Shown here one piece after another: positions 23,455-34,408 of a stretch of DNA of 64,000 nt. Numbering within the stretch: position 1 is the stretch's first letter; every line of letters starts with the position of its first letter. Location of the stretch: NCBI GenBank assembly GCA_024811115.1, contig JAKOGH010000216.1, forward strand, positions 1-64,000. Direction: 5' to 3'. This DNA comes from Terana coerulea. Taxonomy: Eukaryota > Basidiomycota > Agaricomycetes > Polyporales > Phanerochaetaceae. The position numbers and the translations under genes were made by a program. Below the pieces are notes generated by a model that saw only the letters and a list, made by a program, of their open reading frames with translations, made no database searches and was not told the DNA's origin.

Positions 23455-24051
23455 TCACCGCTCCAATTTCTCCATGGAAGGCGCAGCGGAGTGCCTCCGG
23501 CCTTCATACGTCGCCACCGGCAGCGGCTGTGCAAAGTGGATGTCAGCACGAAGCAGACGCAGCACTGCATGGATAGGCGCACCATCGTTATTAAATCCGC
23601 CTGCCGCTGCTTTGTTCTTGTCGCGATCATGGACTTGGGCTTCGGTTGTCGTATGCAGTTGTAGGGTGATGACGACCGTGGAGCAGGTGGTAATTCGCCG
23701 AATCGTTCTCTGCGTTGCCTCCGCACTTTCACCCAGACCACAGTACTTATCACACCGATCACAACTACGGCTGCGGGGAAGATTTAGAACTCCGGAAAGG
23801 AGGAGAGAACGTTAAACAGGTGCTCACCGAAAATCACAGCAATGACAATTTCCCAGCGATTCTCCAGCTGCCCAGAGTCCGCATTGGACTCGTCGTTGGT
23901 ACTCTCGACCTCATTTTGTCTTTATACAATCGTGTCAGCTTCCCGAATTGGATGTCTGCATGAGAAAAGCTTGCCTGCGGAGAAGGGGACTAGCCATGGC
24001 AGCACCAAAGCAATGCTCTGCTACGAGCAGGTAAATGACGGGCGAAAGCAT
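23455..24051 (-). CDS. Small single-pass membrane protein, function unknown
   Basis: I do not recognise the family. From the ATG at 24051 the frame gives a hydrophobic start (MLSPVIYLLVAEHCFGAAMA) that may be a signal peptide. Removing a GC...AG intron (GCAAGC donor right after LLRR) joins it to a short Asp/Ser/Asn-rich region and a clear membrane helix, IVIAVIFAVVVIGVISTVVW, followed by the basic stop-transfer KVRRQRRER. The helix itself spans an intron (GTGAGC...CCGCAG). The cytosolic tail is Pro/Ser-rich (PPAPRSSSP) and then VHDRDKNKAAAGGF, ending near SAAPSMEKLER. The frame slips at 23664-23666 in a GGG run; one more base there restores it. The start could lie further upstream in the same open frame. 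It is a type I topology by inference. Confidence 0.5.
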
Positions 24052-24355
24052 GGTTGGATTCGTCGGGTTGCCGGCAGCGTTGGTGGAGGGTACGAGGAAC
24101 GACGTCCCGCAGACGGAGTGCTGGGAGTGGCTGCGCCCGTGGCCTGCATTATATATGAACGTGCTCGATGAGGATAAAAGGCAAGAGGACTTCGCATCTC
24201 TGCCAAGGAACGCGGCAGAAGCGCTCTTGGCAGCCAAGTACGATCGTTCTTGCACCGTCCCCGGTGCCCGTCCCTCCAGAGATTCATTTGGGGCCTAGGC
24301 CCGCTTAGTAGTAAAGCGCACGTACGAAGAATCGTATAGCCTATTTTTGAAGCAG
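24052..24355. other. Short intergenic region
   Basis: About 300 bases between two - strand genes. The frame of the left gene stays open to 24255, so part of it could be additional N-terminal coding sequence (Ser-rich, FLVPSTNAAGNPTNP). Otherwise nothing is seen. Confidence 0.4.
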
Positions 24356-24882
24356 CTATAATACTGAGTTGTTCTTCCAATAGTTCTGCGCTTCCAGTGT
24401 GCAAGGGCGGAAGCGTTCAGGAGCGATCGCCAAGCCTGAGAACGGCTTCGTCGGCAGAGCAATCTTGAGCTTAAACGCCGCGGAACTCTGGACCCATGTC
24501 TCTGTTGCAGCCTTCGTTGCCTCCGTAAGGAGATACGCAAAGTGCTTGTGAAGCAGGCTGCCCAGCAGCTTGGCGACATCTGGCTTGCTGTAGTGACGCC
24601 TCGCTGGATATGCGAGGTCTACGAAATATGGTTAGCCGTTGCACACGGACACATAGGCATTTTGGACATACCAGTGGGCGTACCGTCCTATTATTGAGTC
24701 TTTTATTTACGCTTCACTACGCATATGCAAGCCACAATGGAGATAAACCGTCGATAATTATCCCACAGCTTGTCCAGGTAGCTCAAGATTTATCTATTTT
24801 GCTTCGGCCTCATCGGTTCAATTATAAATGTTTTATACCGGCCTAGCAGTAACTGTCTTTAGAAGTCACCTACCACAGACAT
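24356..24882 (-). CDS. Small conserved-looking protein, unrecognised
   Basis: The last exon (24618-24356) encodes about 87 residues of clean coding sequence: DLAYPARRHYSKPDVAKLLG, then HKHFAYLLTEATKAATETWV, FKLKIALPTKPFSGLAIAPE and YWKNNSVL at the end. It begins at a good acceptor (TTTCGTAG). Directly upstream a 16-base exon (GACGGTACGCCCACTG) sits between AATAATAG and GTATGT and keeps phase. The likely start is the ATG at 24882 (CCGAAATGTCTGTG followed by GTAGGT), giving MSV before the small exon; an extra exon in between cannot be excluded. I know no family with these blocks. The gene diverges from the FAHD1-like gene, with about 250 bases between starts. The terminal exon is convincing; the 5' part is tentative. 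Confidence 0.5.
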
Positions 24883-25132
24883 TTCGGCAAAGGAGGAGGG
24901 GCTCGATGGACAGCTTCAGGACAAGCGATTCTCCAGCTGTTGGTGGTCCGCGTCGCGCTACATGTTAATAATTGCCTTTGATGAAGCCGGCTAATCCCGA
25001 CATTACCATATGTGGGTAGGCGCATCAATATTCCTAACACTTCTTGGCAGACGCCCACAAAGCGGCCGCCGTCGGTCCGCTCGCTCGGACGAACGAGGCT
25101 GGGTGCGGACTTACACCTACATCTTAACCGCA
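24883..25132. promoter_or_regulatory. Probable bidirectional promoter
   Basis: The DNA between the start of the small unknown gene (-) and the FAHD1-like gene (+) is 250 bases long. It has no coding signal, so it presumably drives both. Confidence 0.45.
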
Positions 25133-26143
25133 ATGGCTGCAGCAGCCTTTCTGAGACATGGCAAAAGGTCAGTAATACCAAGCATGCGAGTGTTACTTAC
25201 AGCTAAAGTTTACGGCAGATTGTGGCGATTGGTCGCAACTACGCTGACCACGTCAAGGAATTGAACAACGCAATACCCAAGGAGCCTTTCTTCTTCCTCA
25301 AGCCTACAACGAGCTACCTGCCTTCAGGTGGCAACGTGGAGATTCCTCGCGGAATCATTGCCCATCATGAAGGTACGCGAAACCCTACTCGTGGCAGTCT
25401 CAGTGTGACTCATGCCTCCAGTCGAGCTTGGCCTTGTCATTGGCAAGGGCGGCCGAGACATCTCTCAGGGCAACGCAGACTCGCACATTGCGGGGTATGG
25501 TGAGCCCGCCTATAATCGCCTGCCCGTCTGAGGAGTGTCACTGACGGACGGTCAGCACTCGCCGTCGACATGACGGCGAGGAACCTAAGACGAGGTCAAG
25601 AAGAAGGGCTTGCCCTGGAGTGCCGTCAAGGGCTTCGACACCTTTACGCCTATTAGGTGAGGCATGCTTGGCGCGTCCTGGTTAATAAGCTAACTGTTCC
25701 GCCTAGCTCCTTTATTCCAAGGTCTGCCGTGTCTGATGCCCAGAACCTCAACCTTTCGTTGAAGGTATGCTTGGGTCGCCATTTGCGGACCGACCCGTTC
25801 TCATTTCCGTCTCCACTATAGATCAATGGCGCCGTCAAGCAGGACGGCAACACGTCTGACATGATCTTCCCCATCCCCCGGCTCATCGAGCACATCTCTT
25901 CAATTATGTCGCTGGAGGTACGCGATGACCCACACGCCTGTGCCGTTACCACAACTCACCTGATCTTTCATTTTACAGGAAGGCGACCTGATTCTGACCG
26001 GTACGCCTTCGGGTATCGGGCCCATCAAGGCCGGCGACGAGGTCGAGTGCCTCTTGGCTGACGGCGATGGGAAAGAGCTGGCCAAGCTCACCTTTGGTGC
26101 CGTGGACAGATCCGGCGGATACCACTACCAAGCTGCGTCTTAA
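25133..26143 (+). CDS. FAHD1-like acylpyruvase/oxaloacetate decarboxylase
   Basis: The product belongs to the fumarylacetoacetate hydrolase fold and is closest in layout to FAHD1, a Mg-dependent mitochondrial acylpyruvate hydrolase and oxaloacetate decarboxylase. Visible blocks are VAIGRNYADHVKEL, PFFFLKPTTSYLPSGG, HHEVELGLVIGKGGRDIS (metal-binding His-x-Glu-x-Glu), GYALAVDMTARN, KKKGLPWSAVKGFDTFTPIS and EGDLILTGTPSGIGPIKAGD. Seven exons are seen, with introns starting at about 25168, 25372, 25500, 25656, 25765 and 25918. About 225 residues are expected. Two frame problems exist. The first exon ends GGCAAAAG one base short of joining phase with IVAIG (an extra A would restore KK). At about 25588 (AACCTAAGACG) one surplus or two missing bases separate TARN from DEVKKKG. 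Both look like sequence error. Confidence 0.88.
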
Positions 26144-26324
26144 AGCCTAAAGTCTCACCAGACCACTTATTGTGCACCGCTTGGGCCGGGATCTCCTGCT
26201 CACAACCCGCCGTTGGACCACGAAAGATACCTGCTAATTACACATTCCACACCGCGTACTTGTACCAATACCACAGTGCCATGCTACACCACATAACATC
26301 GTGCTACATGAAAAATACTACAAA
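26144..26324. other. Convergent intergenic region
   Basis: Only about 180 bases separate the stops of FAHD1-like (+) and the SAPS gene (-). No other feature is visible. Confidence 0.6.
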
Positions 26325-29300
26325 CTACGCAGTCCGTACCTCCTTATCTTTCGGGCTCTCGCTTAACCGTCCGATGCTGCCCTCCTCCGAGCCCGTACTC
26401 GAGATGCTTGCGAAGCTCCAACTGTCCGCCGTCGGTGTCATATTGCCGGAATCCTCCAACGACGACGCGGACGCGGCCTGAAATCGCCGAAATCGCCGAA
26501 GCTATCGAAGGCCGTGTTCTCGATGAGCTCCTCGGAAATGTTCGTCGGGAAGTTGAATGGGTCCGAGCCGCTGGCGGCCGCAGAGTCCGAGAAAGGGCCA
26601 AAGGCGTCCTGCAAAAGATCGTTGAGTATCGTAAAGCCGTCGATGTCAATGGGCACTCGCATCATCAAATGGGTCCGTGAAGGGCCCGCCTGAGCTTGAC
26701 GACGAGCCAGGGTCGAAGGTATCCTGGAGAGCAACTGAGATGGACATAATCAACAAGACAGACATCACATACATCGAATCCGTTCGAACTTAGTGGCCTA
26801 CGTCCACCATCATGTTGTCGGGCAGGTACTGGCGGCCGCAACTCGAAAGTAGAGTGCGCCAGCCACCCGCTGTCGTCCTCGTCCTCGTCCGACGCATCGC
26901 CGTCGTTGGACAGATGCGACCCAGACTGCATCTCCTGCACCATATAGTGAGTGAACTAACTCGGCGCATGAGTACAAGTGGCGATGGCGTAGTGCTCTGT
27001 TACGTACATGGGGCGGTTCCGCGCGGAAGTCCTCGTCATCTTCATCCATAGCTCCGAAGTCTGCGCTGCCTTCCCTCGCAGTCCTCACATTCCGCTTGAA
27101 CTCACCCTGCATCACCTCGTCCTCGCTCCCCTCGCGCGGCGCGGCCGCAGCGACGCCGGAGTTGTCGGCCTCGTCTACCCGCCATTGCGACGTGCCGTTG
27201 CGCATGCCCGGGGCGACCACCGGCTTGCCGCCGCCGAGCAGACTGCTGTCTTTCTTCTTCGTCTCCTTGTACCTGCCACTGACATACTCGTCCCACTCCG
27301 GCTGAGGCGCGTACTGGGCAACGATGAGGCGGAGGTCTGGAGGGAAGTGCTCGAGTGCGACGATGACATCCTCCGAGATGAGTGTTAGATGGCCCATGTA
27401 GCCTAACCGTACGCCCTTCGGTTTCGAGCTGCGGGACAGGCACATCAATATTGCTGACGGAGGGTCCTACAGCATCACAAACCTCTCAGTGTCGTTTCGT
27501 TTCGACCCTTCGATAATCCGGTGCATGAGTCGTGCATCGCGGAATATTGATATTGTCAGTTCGCGGTTGAAGCCAGTATCGATACGGCCTGTCAACACCT
27601 GGTGGATGAAGTCGTACACAACACTGTGCACGAAGTTGTTCCAGGGAAATTCGAAGAATAGATCCTGCAAGGAATCAGCATATGAAATAATCTGGGGTCA
27701 TTGCGGATGACGCATACCAACAGGGTAGACGCGACATTGACTTCCAGGAACCTCTTCTTCAGTCGCTCACCAAGGACTAATGGACCAGACGTATTCTCAG
27801 CCGTGCTCGCCTTCCGATTACTTCGCCGTGAGTCTCTTGATCGCGGCCGTGTTAATGAGGCCTCGGAATCTGAACTCGAGTTATGACGGTGCAGACTTGT
27901 AAGGGTTTCTGGATTTAGGGATGGTGACCGCATAGGAGACGACGACAATGTTGCCGAAGGAAACCGTTCAAGAGGCGTTTCTGGCAGGTTTAACGAGCTG
28001 TTGCCTTTGCGTGCGCGGCTCCTCGTACATCGCAATTTCCTCCATGGCATCGTCGTCCGAGCTGCCCGGTTCGTCGTCGCTCATGTCATCGTCTGAGTCT
28101 ATCGAGGATGTATGCGCCGCGGAGACAGGGAAGTCGTGCGCCGGCTCCATCTCTTCGTTCTCGTCATCGATGTCCTCATCCTCGCCGTCGTTACCCGAGC
28201 CGATGGCGATTACCTGCGCAAGCTCTTCCAGCGACGAAAGACCGCCCTGGAGCCGTCCCTCCGAATCGTATAGACGGTCAAACTCCGGTGGTCGGTTTAG
28301 CAAGGACATATTGGAACAATGCAGCAGCTCCGCATATAGCTCACATATCCGATATCGTTCGAATGTCAGCGGTGCCAGCGACCCCACAGTGGTCAACACT
28401 GGTCCGTTCTTGGCAAGCGGCAAAAGTGATCAGAACGAATTTGTATGTCACGCCGCTGCGGGTTACTCACCTGGGATCGTGGGTCACGCAGGTATTTCTG
28501 AAGCTCGTCTAGCTTTTCACACATGGTCTCTAATACCGGGCCCAAATGTACAACACCCATGCGGTTAACCATGTCCGTCATGGCGCGCTCCAGGGCATCT
28601 CGACCATCCTGCGTATGCATTTGCAGGTGCTGCTGCACTTGTATTAGCCTGTTCCGCAGAGTATGGAAGAGATACGGCTCGAAGTAGTCCGGAGTTGTTC
28701 TGCCGTATCAGCTCGATTATAATGCATATTGACTGGACTACGGAGGACGTCGTGGACTCCTGGCTCGGCAATGTTTCGTCGTCCGTCGAACTATCGGCAA
28801 TGGGTGTTGACCCGTTCTGCGATGTCTTCGGCGGTGTGTAATCCGTTAGCATGTATCCCGCCAATTTGGCGACGCTGGCCGGGCTTGCGAGTTCGCGGGC
28901 GAAGCGGTTGGAAGCGAGGCCGGCGTTGGGGCCGTCTCCCAAGCCGGCTGCAGGCGACGGAGCAGCCATAGAAATGATGCCCTTGATGAGCTCCGCGACC
29001 ACCGTATGCTTATCTCGACTGTGTGCTGGGGACAATAGGTCTAGTAGGCGAGACATCAGGTTCTCCTTGGAAAGCCACTGCACGTCCCGAGGTGAGAGTA
29101 GCCCGACGAAGAGCATACCACAGAGAACGGACGACATACTTCGAGCACACCCGCACACGACGAGACTTCGTCCAGCTGAATGATGCGTATGAGCACGTCT
29201 GCGAACGCGGGTGTTTCGATGTGCCGCAGGAGCCGTTCGACCACGTTCGGCTGGCCTTGAATGAAGACGAGCATCTAGGCGTATGCGTGCATTCATATAC

Positions 29301-29882
29301 GCGTTCTGCGAGCAAGGTCAAGGGCGCAATTCACCTCTGCAGGCTTTTTGTTCAGGAAAACAGCGTTGACTTTGGCGAAAAACGAGGCGAGGGCCATACT
29401 TTCAGGCCGAGCAAAATCTTCTGGTGGCTTGTCCAGCACTGTCTCCCAGAACGGGGTCAGGAGTTGCTCTGACTGCGTCATGCAGGTCTCCACGATAGAC
29501 CATATGTCAGAACATAGCACTTCAGTTGCCATGTAAGGGTACCTAGTATATGGCAAAAAGCCCACGGTGAAGTCATGCAGAGGATTCAGCTTATATGCAC
29601 GTACTTTTCGTTGGTCCTCTCATCGTCACCTTCTATCCGACCTGATACATATCCGAGCAGGCGCTGCAGTACGTCAACCCGCTGGAAATAGTCGATTAAT
29701 CTAGTGTTTTGCGCCTTGCATTCTTGTATCAGGTCATCTTCATCCAGAAGGGCCTCGAGCGAGATGTCTTCTTTGTCGAGCAGACCGTCGATTGCAGATG
29801 CATTGTGGAATCCGAACCTAACCCGGGCGGGATTTAAGCGCAATTCGTCGGTTTCGGGGTGAAAGATGTACCTCCAGAACAT
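26325..29882 (-). CDS. PP6 (Sit4) phosphatase regulatory subunit, SAPS family
   Basis: This is a SIT4-associated protein (yeast SAP155/185/190, human PP6R), the regulatory subunit that directs PP6-type phosphatase in growth, TOR and cell-cycle control. The N-terminus MFWRYIFHPETDELR is typical, then LEALLDEDDLIQECKAQNTRL and the helical SAPS repeats: YPYMATEVLCSDIWSI, QPNVVERLLRHIETPAFADV, ENLMSRLLDLLSPAH and SVVQSICIIIELIRQNNSDYF. A long acidic tail follows (DEDIDDENEEMEP, DDDMSDDEPGSSDDD) and a C-terminal SFGDFGDF repeat. Near 26479 (GATTTCAGG on the coding strand) one missing C shifts the frame. With it restored the tail reads DFQAASASSLEDSGNMTP and stops at 26325; without it the frame stops at 26438. 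About 1040 residues are expected. Confidence 0.92.
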
Positions 29883-30239
29883 AGGGATGGATGAGCTGAT
29901 GGCTCAATCCGAGTTGTGAACAGGCCAAGGGGCTAGGGAGCAGTCAGACTGGTCGAAAACGAGAAGGACAGCGACGATCCAGGTCAAGAGAAGAGTGCAA
30001 CGCCCGGACGCTCAGCGTGCCAAATCCCCTTCGTCTCGGACGTCGCACCGTCCCGACGGCCAACCAACTCAATCACGGCTCATTCTGATCCTGCCTCGAC
30101 GACCTCTTACGCCATACACCGTTGCTCAGACTGCTGGTCGCGTGGACATTCACATCCATCCGTACCCCAGGATGATATATTACTCGGTGATAACAGAGAC
30201 ATTACACAATATTGATGGAGTAGCTGCTTGTAAGTACTT
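29883..30239. other. Intergenic region between two - strand genes
   Basis: About 360 bases upstream of the SAPS start and downstream of the MTU1 stop. No coding signal was seen; presumably the SAPS promoter plus the MTU1 3' end. Confidence 0.6.
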
Positions 30240-31813
30240 TTACGCTGCAGGCAGAGCCGCGCCGATCTTGCCAGAGCCGAGACACCAGGTGCCATCCCAG
30301 ATAGTAGCAATTTGTCCCGAAGCAACCGCTTTCTCTGGTGTGTCGAGAAGGATGTGGATATCACCCGCGCCATCCCTCTTAACCGTACATGCTACGTCCA
30401 GCATGCAATGTCGTAATTGCATTCGAGCTTTGAACCCTTCGGCTTGATCAACAGCTTCTGGTGGCGCGTTTGCCCAAATCCAGTGCCAATTATGACACAC
30501 GAGGCCTTTACTGTACAGACGCGGATGGTCCCTGAGAGCTAGTTAGCTGTGTTTCGCGAAAGTGACCCATGTCTAAACTGCCTACTCACGATCCAGGCAC
30601 GACACGTATTTCGTTCCTTTCGACGTCTTTACGCGAGACAAACATCTTTACCGGCTGGCCTGTAATGCGCGCACGCTGCCCTATTGTGAACTGCCAGAGC
30701 CCTTTGTGCTGACCGAGGACTTTACCGGTGATATCGTCTACAATATAGCCGGGTTTAGGCTGTATATATTGTGCTGTCAATATGTTAACGATGGTGATAG
30801 TTGTGTCTCGTGATGGCATGAACGCTTACAGATAAATTTATCAAATCGCCCCTTTTCTCCGATGAAACAAATGCCCATGCTTTCTTCCCTTCTGGCAGTG
30901 GGCAGCTCCCACTGTGCAGCCATTTCTTTGACTTGCGTCTTGGTGTAAGGCGCAAGGGGAAAGAGAGCTCTTGAGAGACTGTTTTCGGGGATGGCTGACA
31001 GGTAATAGGTTTGGTCTTTATGACGATCTGTCGGGCGAAGCAGCTTAGGTCTCGGTTGCTCTGCACCTGACGATGACTCAGACCACCCCTTACGGGCGTA
31101 ATGGCCTACGCAACATTCCTGGTCAGAGCCATAGGATGGGCTGACTGTTCGCAGACATACCAGTAGCTATCCACGTGTTATCGTCTTCTAAATGCCGCAT
31201 GAGGGATCCAAACTTCACCTCTCTGGAGAAGTAAGCATACTCCCATCTGTCGCATACTAAGCAAAGACACGCACTTGTTGCACCAAATATCCGGATTAGG
31301 TGTAGCACCTGCTTCCCAAACATCCAGTGAAGGGGCGAAAACTCTGTTCCAGTAGTCTCTAGACAGGTCCACCTGGTATCGAGCCGTCAGCATAAATCAT
31401 AAAGCAAGAGAAAAACACGCACCATTTTATGCGGTATATCAAGCATATTGCAGACTTTCTGAACATCCTCCCAGTCCTTCTTCCACTCGCAGCCTTCATC
31501 GGTTCCGGACTCGTCCCGGGTATCCCAGTTGCGCATGTAAATAGCAGATAGATCGTAATCCTACAGAATAATGAAGTAGAGTATTATGCACAAGAAGAAA
31601 GAGGCACACCTGTTCGCTGAGAAGCTTGGCAACCACCGAAGAGTCCACGCCTCCGGACATGGCAATGGTGACTGTATGACTTCTTGTGAGTGACTAGCGA
31701 TACTCTCTGGACGGTGACTCACCTTTGCTGCCCTTCACAGGCTGTAATGTGCTAGCTACATGAGTGCTGTAGTGAGCGAGGGACCGCCTCACGGAGGCAG
31801 GCCATGAGAGCAT
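30240..31813 (-). CDS. MTU1: Mitochondrial tRNA 2-thiouridylase MTU1/TRMU
   Basis: The enzyme puts sulfur on U34 of mitochondrial tRNAs for Lys, Glu and Gln (MnmA family). The start at 31813 gives an Arg/Ser/His leader (MLSWPASVRRSLAHYSTHV) fit for import. The PP-loop reads VTIAMSGGVDSSVVAKLLS. The first catalytic cysteine is in ATPNPDIWCNK, spliced to EVKFGSLMRHL. The second is in SMGICFIGEKGRFDKFI. The C-terminal barrel has GLWQFTIGQRARI, VSRKDVERNEIRVVPGS and the end block MCHNWHWIWANAPPE. Around seven introns are needed, and about 395 residues are expected, normal for fungi. No frame slip was noticed. It lies upstream of SAPS on the same strand with its own promoter. Confidence 0.95.
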
Positions 31814-32061
31814 TGGCTCAAGTTCGACTCGCTGCTCCGAAGATTGCAAAGCCTCCGGCGCCTATGGCTTCCGATTTGGGCGCACCGATATGAGCGCCCT
31901 CAAATCGAGCGCGTAACGCGTCGCGACTAGTACACGTGATCTGTCCACGTGCCCTGACTGTTCGCGGAACCAGCATCGTTGAGCGACTTTCTCGACAACC
32001 TCCTTGACATCATCGACGTTCGGCAGCAGCACGCATATAGCCTCTAAGTGGCTCAGACAGT
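31814..32061. promoter_or_regulatory. Bidirectional promoter, MTU1 and CENP-C
   Basis: The two start codons are 248 bases apart in divergent orientation. A CGCGTCGCGACTAGTACACGTGATC stretch near 31917-31941 includes a CACGTG E-box. No TATA box is evident. Confidence 0.5.
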
Positions 32062-34222
32062 ATGCCTGTCTCTGCAAGAAAGAGCGGCGTAGGTGTCGCA
32101 CGACGTGGCCCACAGAAGTATGTCCCTTACAGGGCGGACGATCTTCAACATGGCAAACGTACCGGCATTGCGGTGGGGTTCATCGAGCACGACTCGGATG
32201 ACTTTGAGCCCTTCGAAAAGTCATGGGCCAAGCAGACCTGAGGACCCCGCCGAAGGTACAGGGGAAGAAGAAACGTAAACCGAAGACGCCGGCGGTGGTA
32301 GAAGAGGCAGATGAGTACGGGGAGATGTCTATGGACCTGGAAGAAAGTCAGTATGGCTTTCATTCAAGTCGTTAAAATCTAAATTCTGCGGCAATGCAGG
32401 CAACCCCAACAGTCCAGCCGCTTATTTTGCACATGCTCGTGCTGGTACAATTGCATCCAGCGCTCAGCGTGTGGGGTCGTCTTCGAGGACAGTCCAACGG
32501 AGCTCAGATATCGATTTCGACAAGATTCCTTCACCTAGACATGCCTCGGCGATGTCAAGGTTGTCCATTGCTACCGCACGCTCTGCAGGGCCCTCTCGGC
32601 TGTCCCGTTCTGTAGTCGTGGACGACACGGACGGTGACGATTCAGACAACCCAGGGTTTGGTGATGTGCCATTTGACGCAGGCTTCGACCAGTCAGCACT
32701 GCCTCCGTCCGATGAGGAGTCCGACCCCGAGCGTACTCCCGTCCCTCAGCGAAAGTCGCTTGGCTTCCGTCGTCCGAGCTTCACCCAGATCAGCCAGGGA
32801 GGAGCAAGACGAAGACGTCGCACAGGATGCACATATGCAGGACGAGGAAGCTGAGGTTGAGGTTGAACGGCATCTCAGCGGGAAGCAGGCTGGGAGAAAG
32901 GGAAAACGGAGAATTTCTGAGGAGGAGGAACCAGAATTAGAACCAGCGGAGCAAGAGATGCCCATTGAAGACGATATCGCGCAGGGATTCCAGGACGTCG
33001 AGATGGAGTCGTTTGAGGACGAGGAGCAGGAACAGCAAGAAGCGCCTTCTACCAAGTCAAAATCTCGCCGACGAGAAGCAGATGACAGCACGGAGAAACA
33101 GCGACCCAAGAAGAAGGCCAGGATCCAGGACGAGAACGAGAAGGTTGACGGAAGCGAAGTCCAGAAGAAGCCGCGAGGTAGGCCGAAGAAAGGCAATGTT
33201 AGTAAGGAGAACGTTCTGACAGAAGGTGTGCTCCTTGTGACTTGATTACTTGTGCACATATTGAGCTTTCGCAGTTGTGCATGACCAGAATGTCGAAGAC
33301 AATGGCTTACGGCGAGGTGCACGTATGCGGTACAAGCCACTGGATTGGTGGCGTTGCGAGAAGGTCGTCTACGGCCGACGAGAATCTGGCCAGCAGTTCG
33401 TTCCAGTCATCAAAGAAATCCGACGCATACCAAAGGAAGATCCGGAACCGCTTGGTGCTAAGCATCGAAGGAAACGTCAAACGCGCAGCAAGAGTAAGAC
33501 TGTCGAGTTTGACCCCGACGAGATGGGCTACAACCCGGAGGAGGGCTGGGATGACTCGACGGAGCCTATCGGTCTGGTTGTCAAGTATCCTACTCTGGAA
33601 GAGGTCGAACTGCGTAAGTCTTCTGTTTATACTACCCGAAGCCCACAGCTCAATGACTGTTACACATAGGTGTCGCTATAACAGAGAAGATGGTTCATCT
33701 TCGGCAAGCTGCTAACGCCGACTTCTTCTTCCAGAAGATATTTGGAGACGGTAGCTTCATGGCCGCAGGACAACTTCGCATTCCGCCAAATGGAACAAAA
33801 CCCACAAAGAGCACGAAGGACAACACATTCGTAAGTCTCTCTGAGTTCTAGCAACACGCATATGGCTGATGACATCTGATGTGGCGTCCAGATATTCTAT
33901 GTCATAGAAGGTGCCGTTCGCTTTCATGTGCACCGTACCGGTTTCGTCCTTTCGACAGGCGGGATGTTCCTTGTCCCGCGAGGTGCGCATACAAGTAACC
34001 TCGTGTAGTTTTACGACTCGTTGACGAACAACACTCGTAGGAAACATGTATTTGATTGAGAACATCTCGGACCGCGACGCCAAGCTGTTCTTCGCGCAAG
34101 CCCGAAAGGTCGCGGTGGAAGAAATCGAAGACGACCGTCTGTCGACTTCTCGGTCACGCTCACCCACTGCAGTCAATTCTCCGCCCGCACCAGCCAGGAG
34201 AGGCCAGTCCAGCAGGGCATAA
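32062..34222 (+). CDS. MIF2: Inner kinetochore protein CENP-C/Mif2
   Basis: CENP-C binds the CENP-A nucleosome and connects it to the Mis12 complex. The N-terminal Mif2 block reads KSGVGVARRGPQKYVPYRAD, then DLQHGKRTGIAV and HDSDDFEPFEKSW. A long acidic and basic linker holds an AT-hook-like KKPRGRPKKG. The CENP-C motif is RRGARMRYKPLDWWRCEK, with the Arg pair, the Pro and the Trp that grip the nucleosome. The C-terminal cupin dimer domain follows: AGQLRIPPNGTKPTK, FYVIEGAVRFHVHRTGF, GGMFLVPRGN and MYLIENISDRDAKLFFAQ. Two frame slips are present: near 32234 (AGCAGACC, one G missing) and near 32797-32799 (GGG, one G too many). Around six introns; about 610 residues. The start at 32062 is the first ATG of the conserved block. 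Confidence 0.93.
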
Positions 34223-34408
34223 TGCTGAATAATTTATGGTTGTATTACTTCATTCTTGTACACCACCCATGTCCATGGCATTCACAGTTCGAGGTTCAGG
34301 ACGCTGCATTTGTACAGAAGACTGCATGCATAGGAACACAGGCACGATCTGCTTCTGGCTACTTTCATTATCGCTACGTATTGGGAAACTACCAGCATAA
34401 TTGTTATA

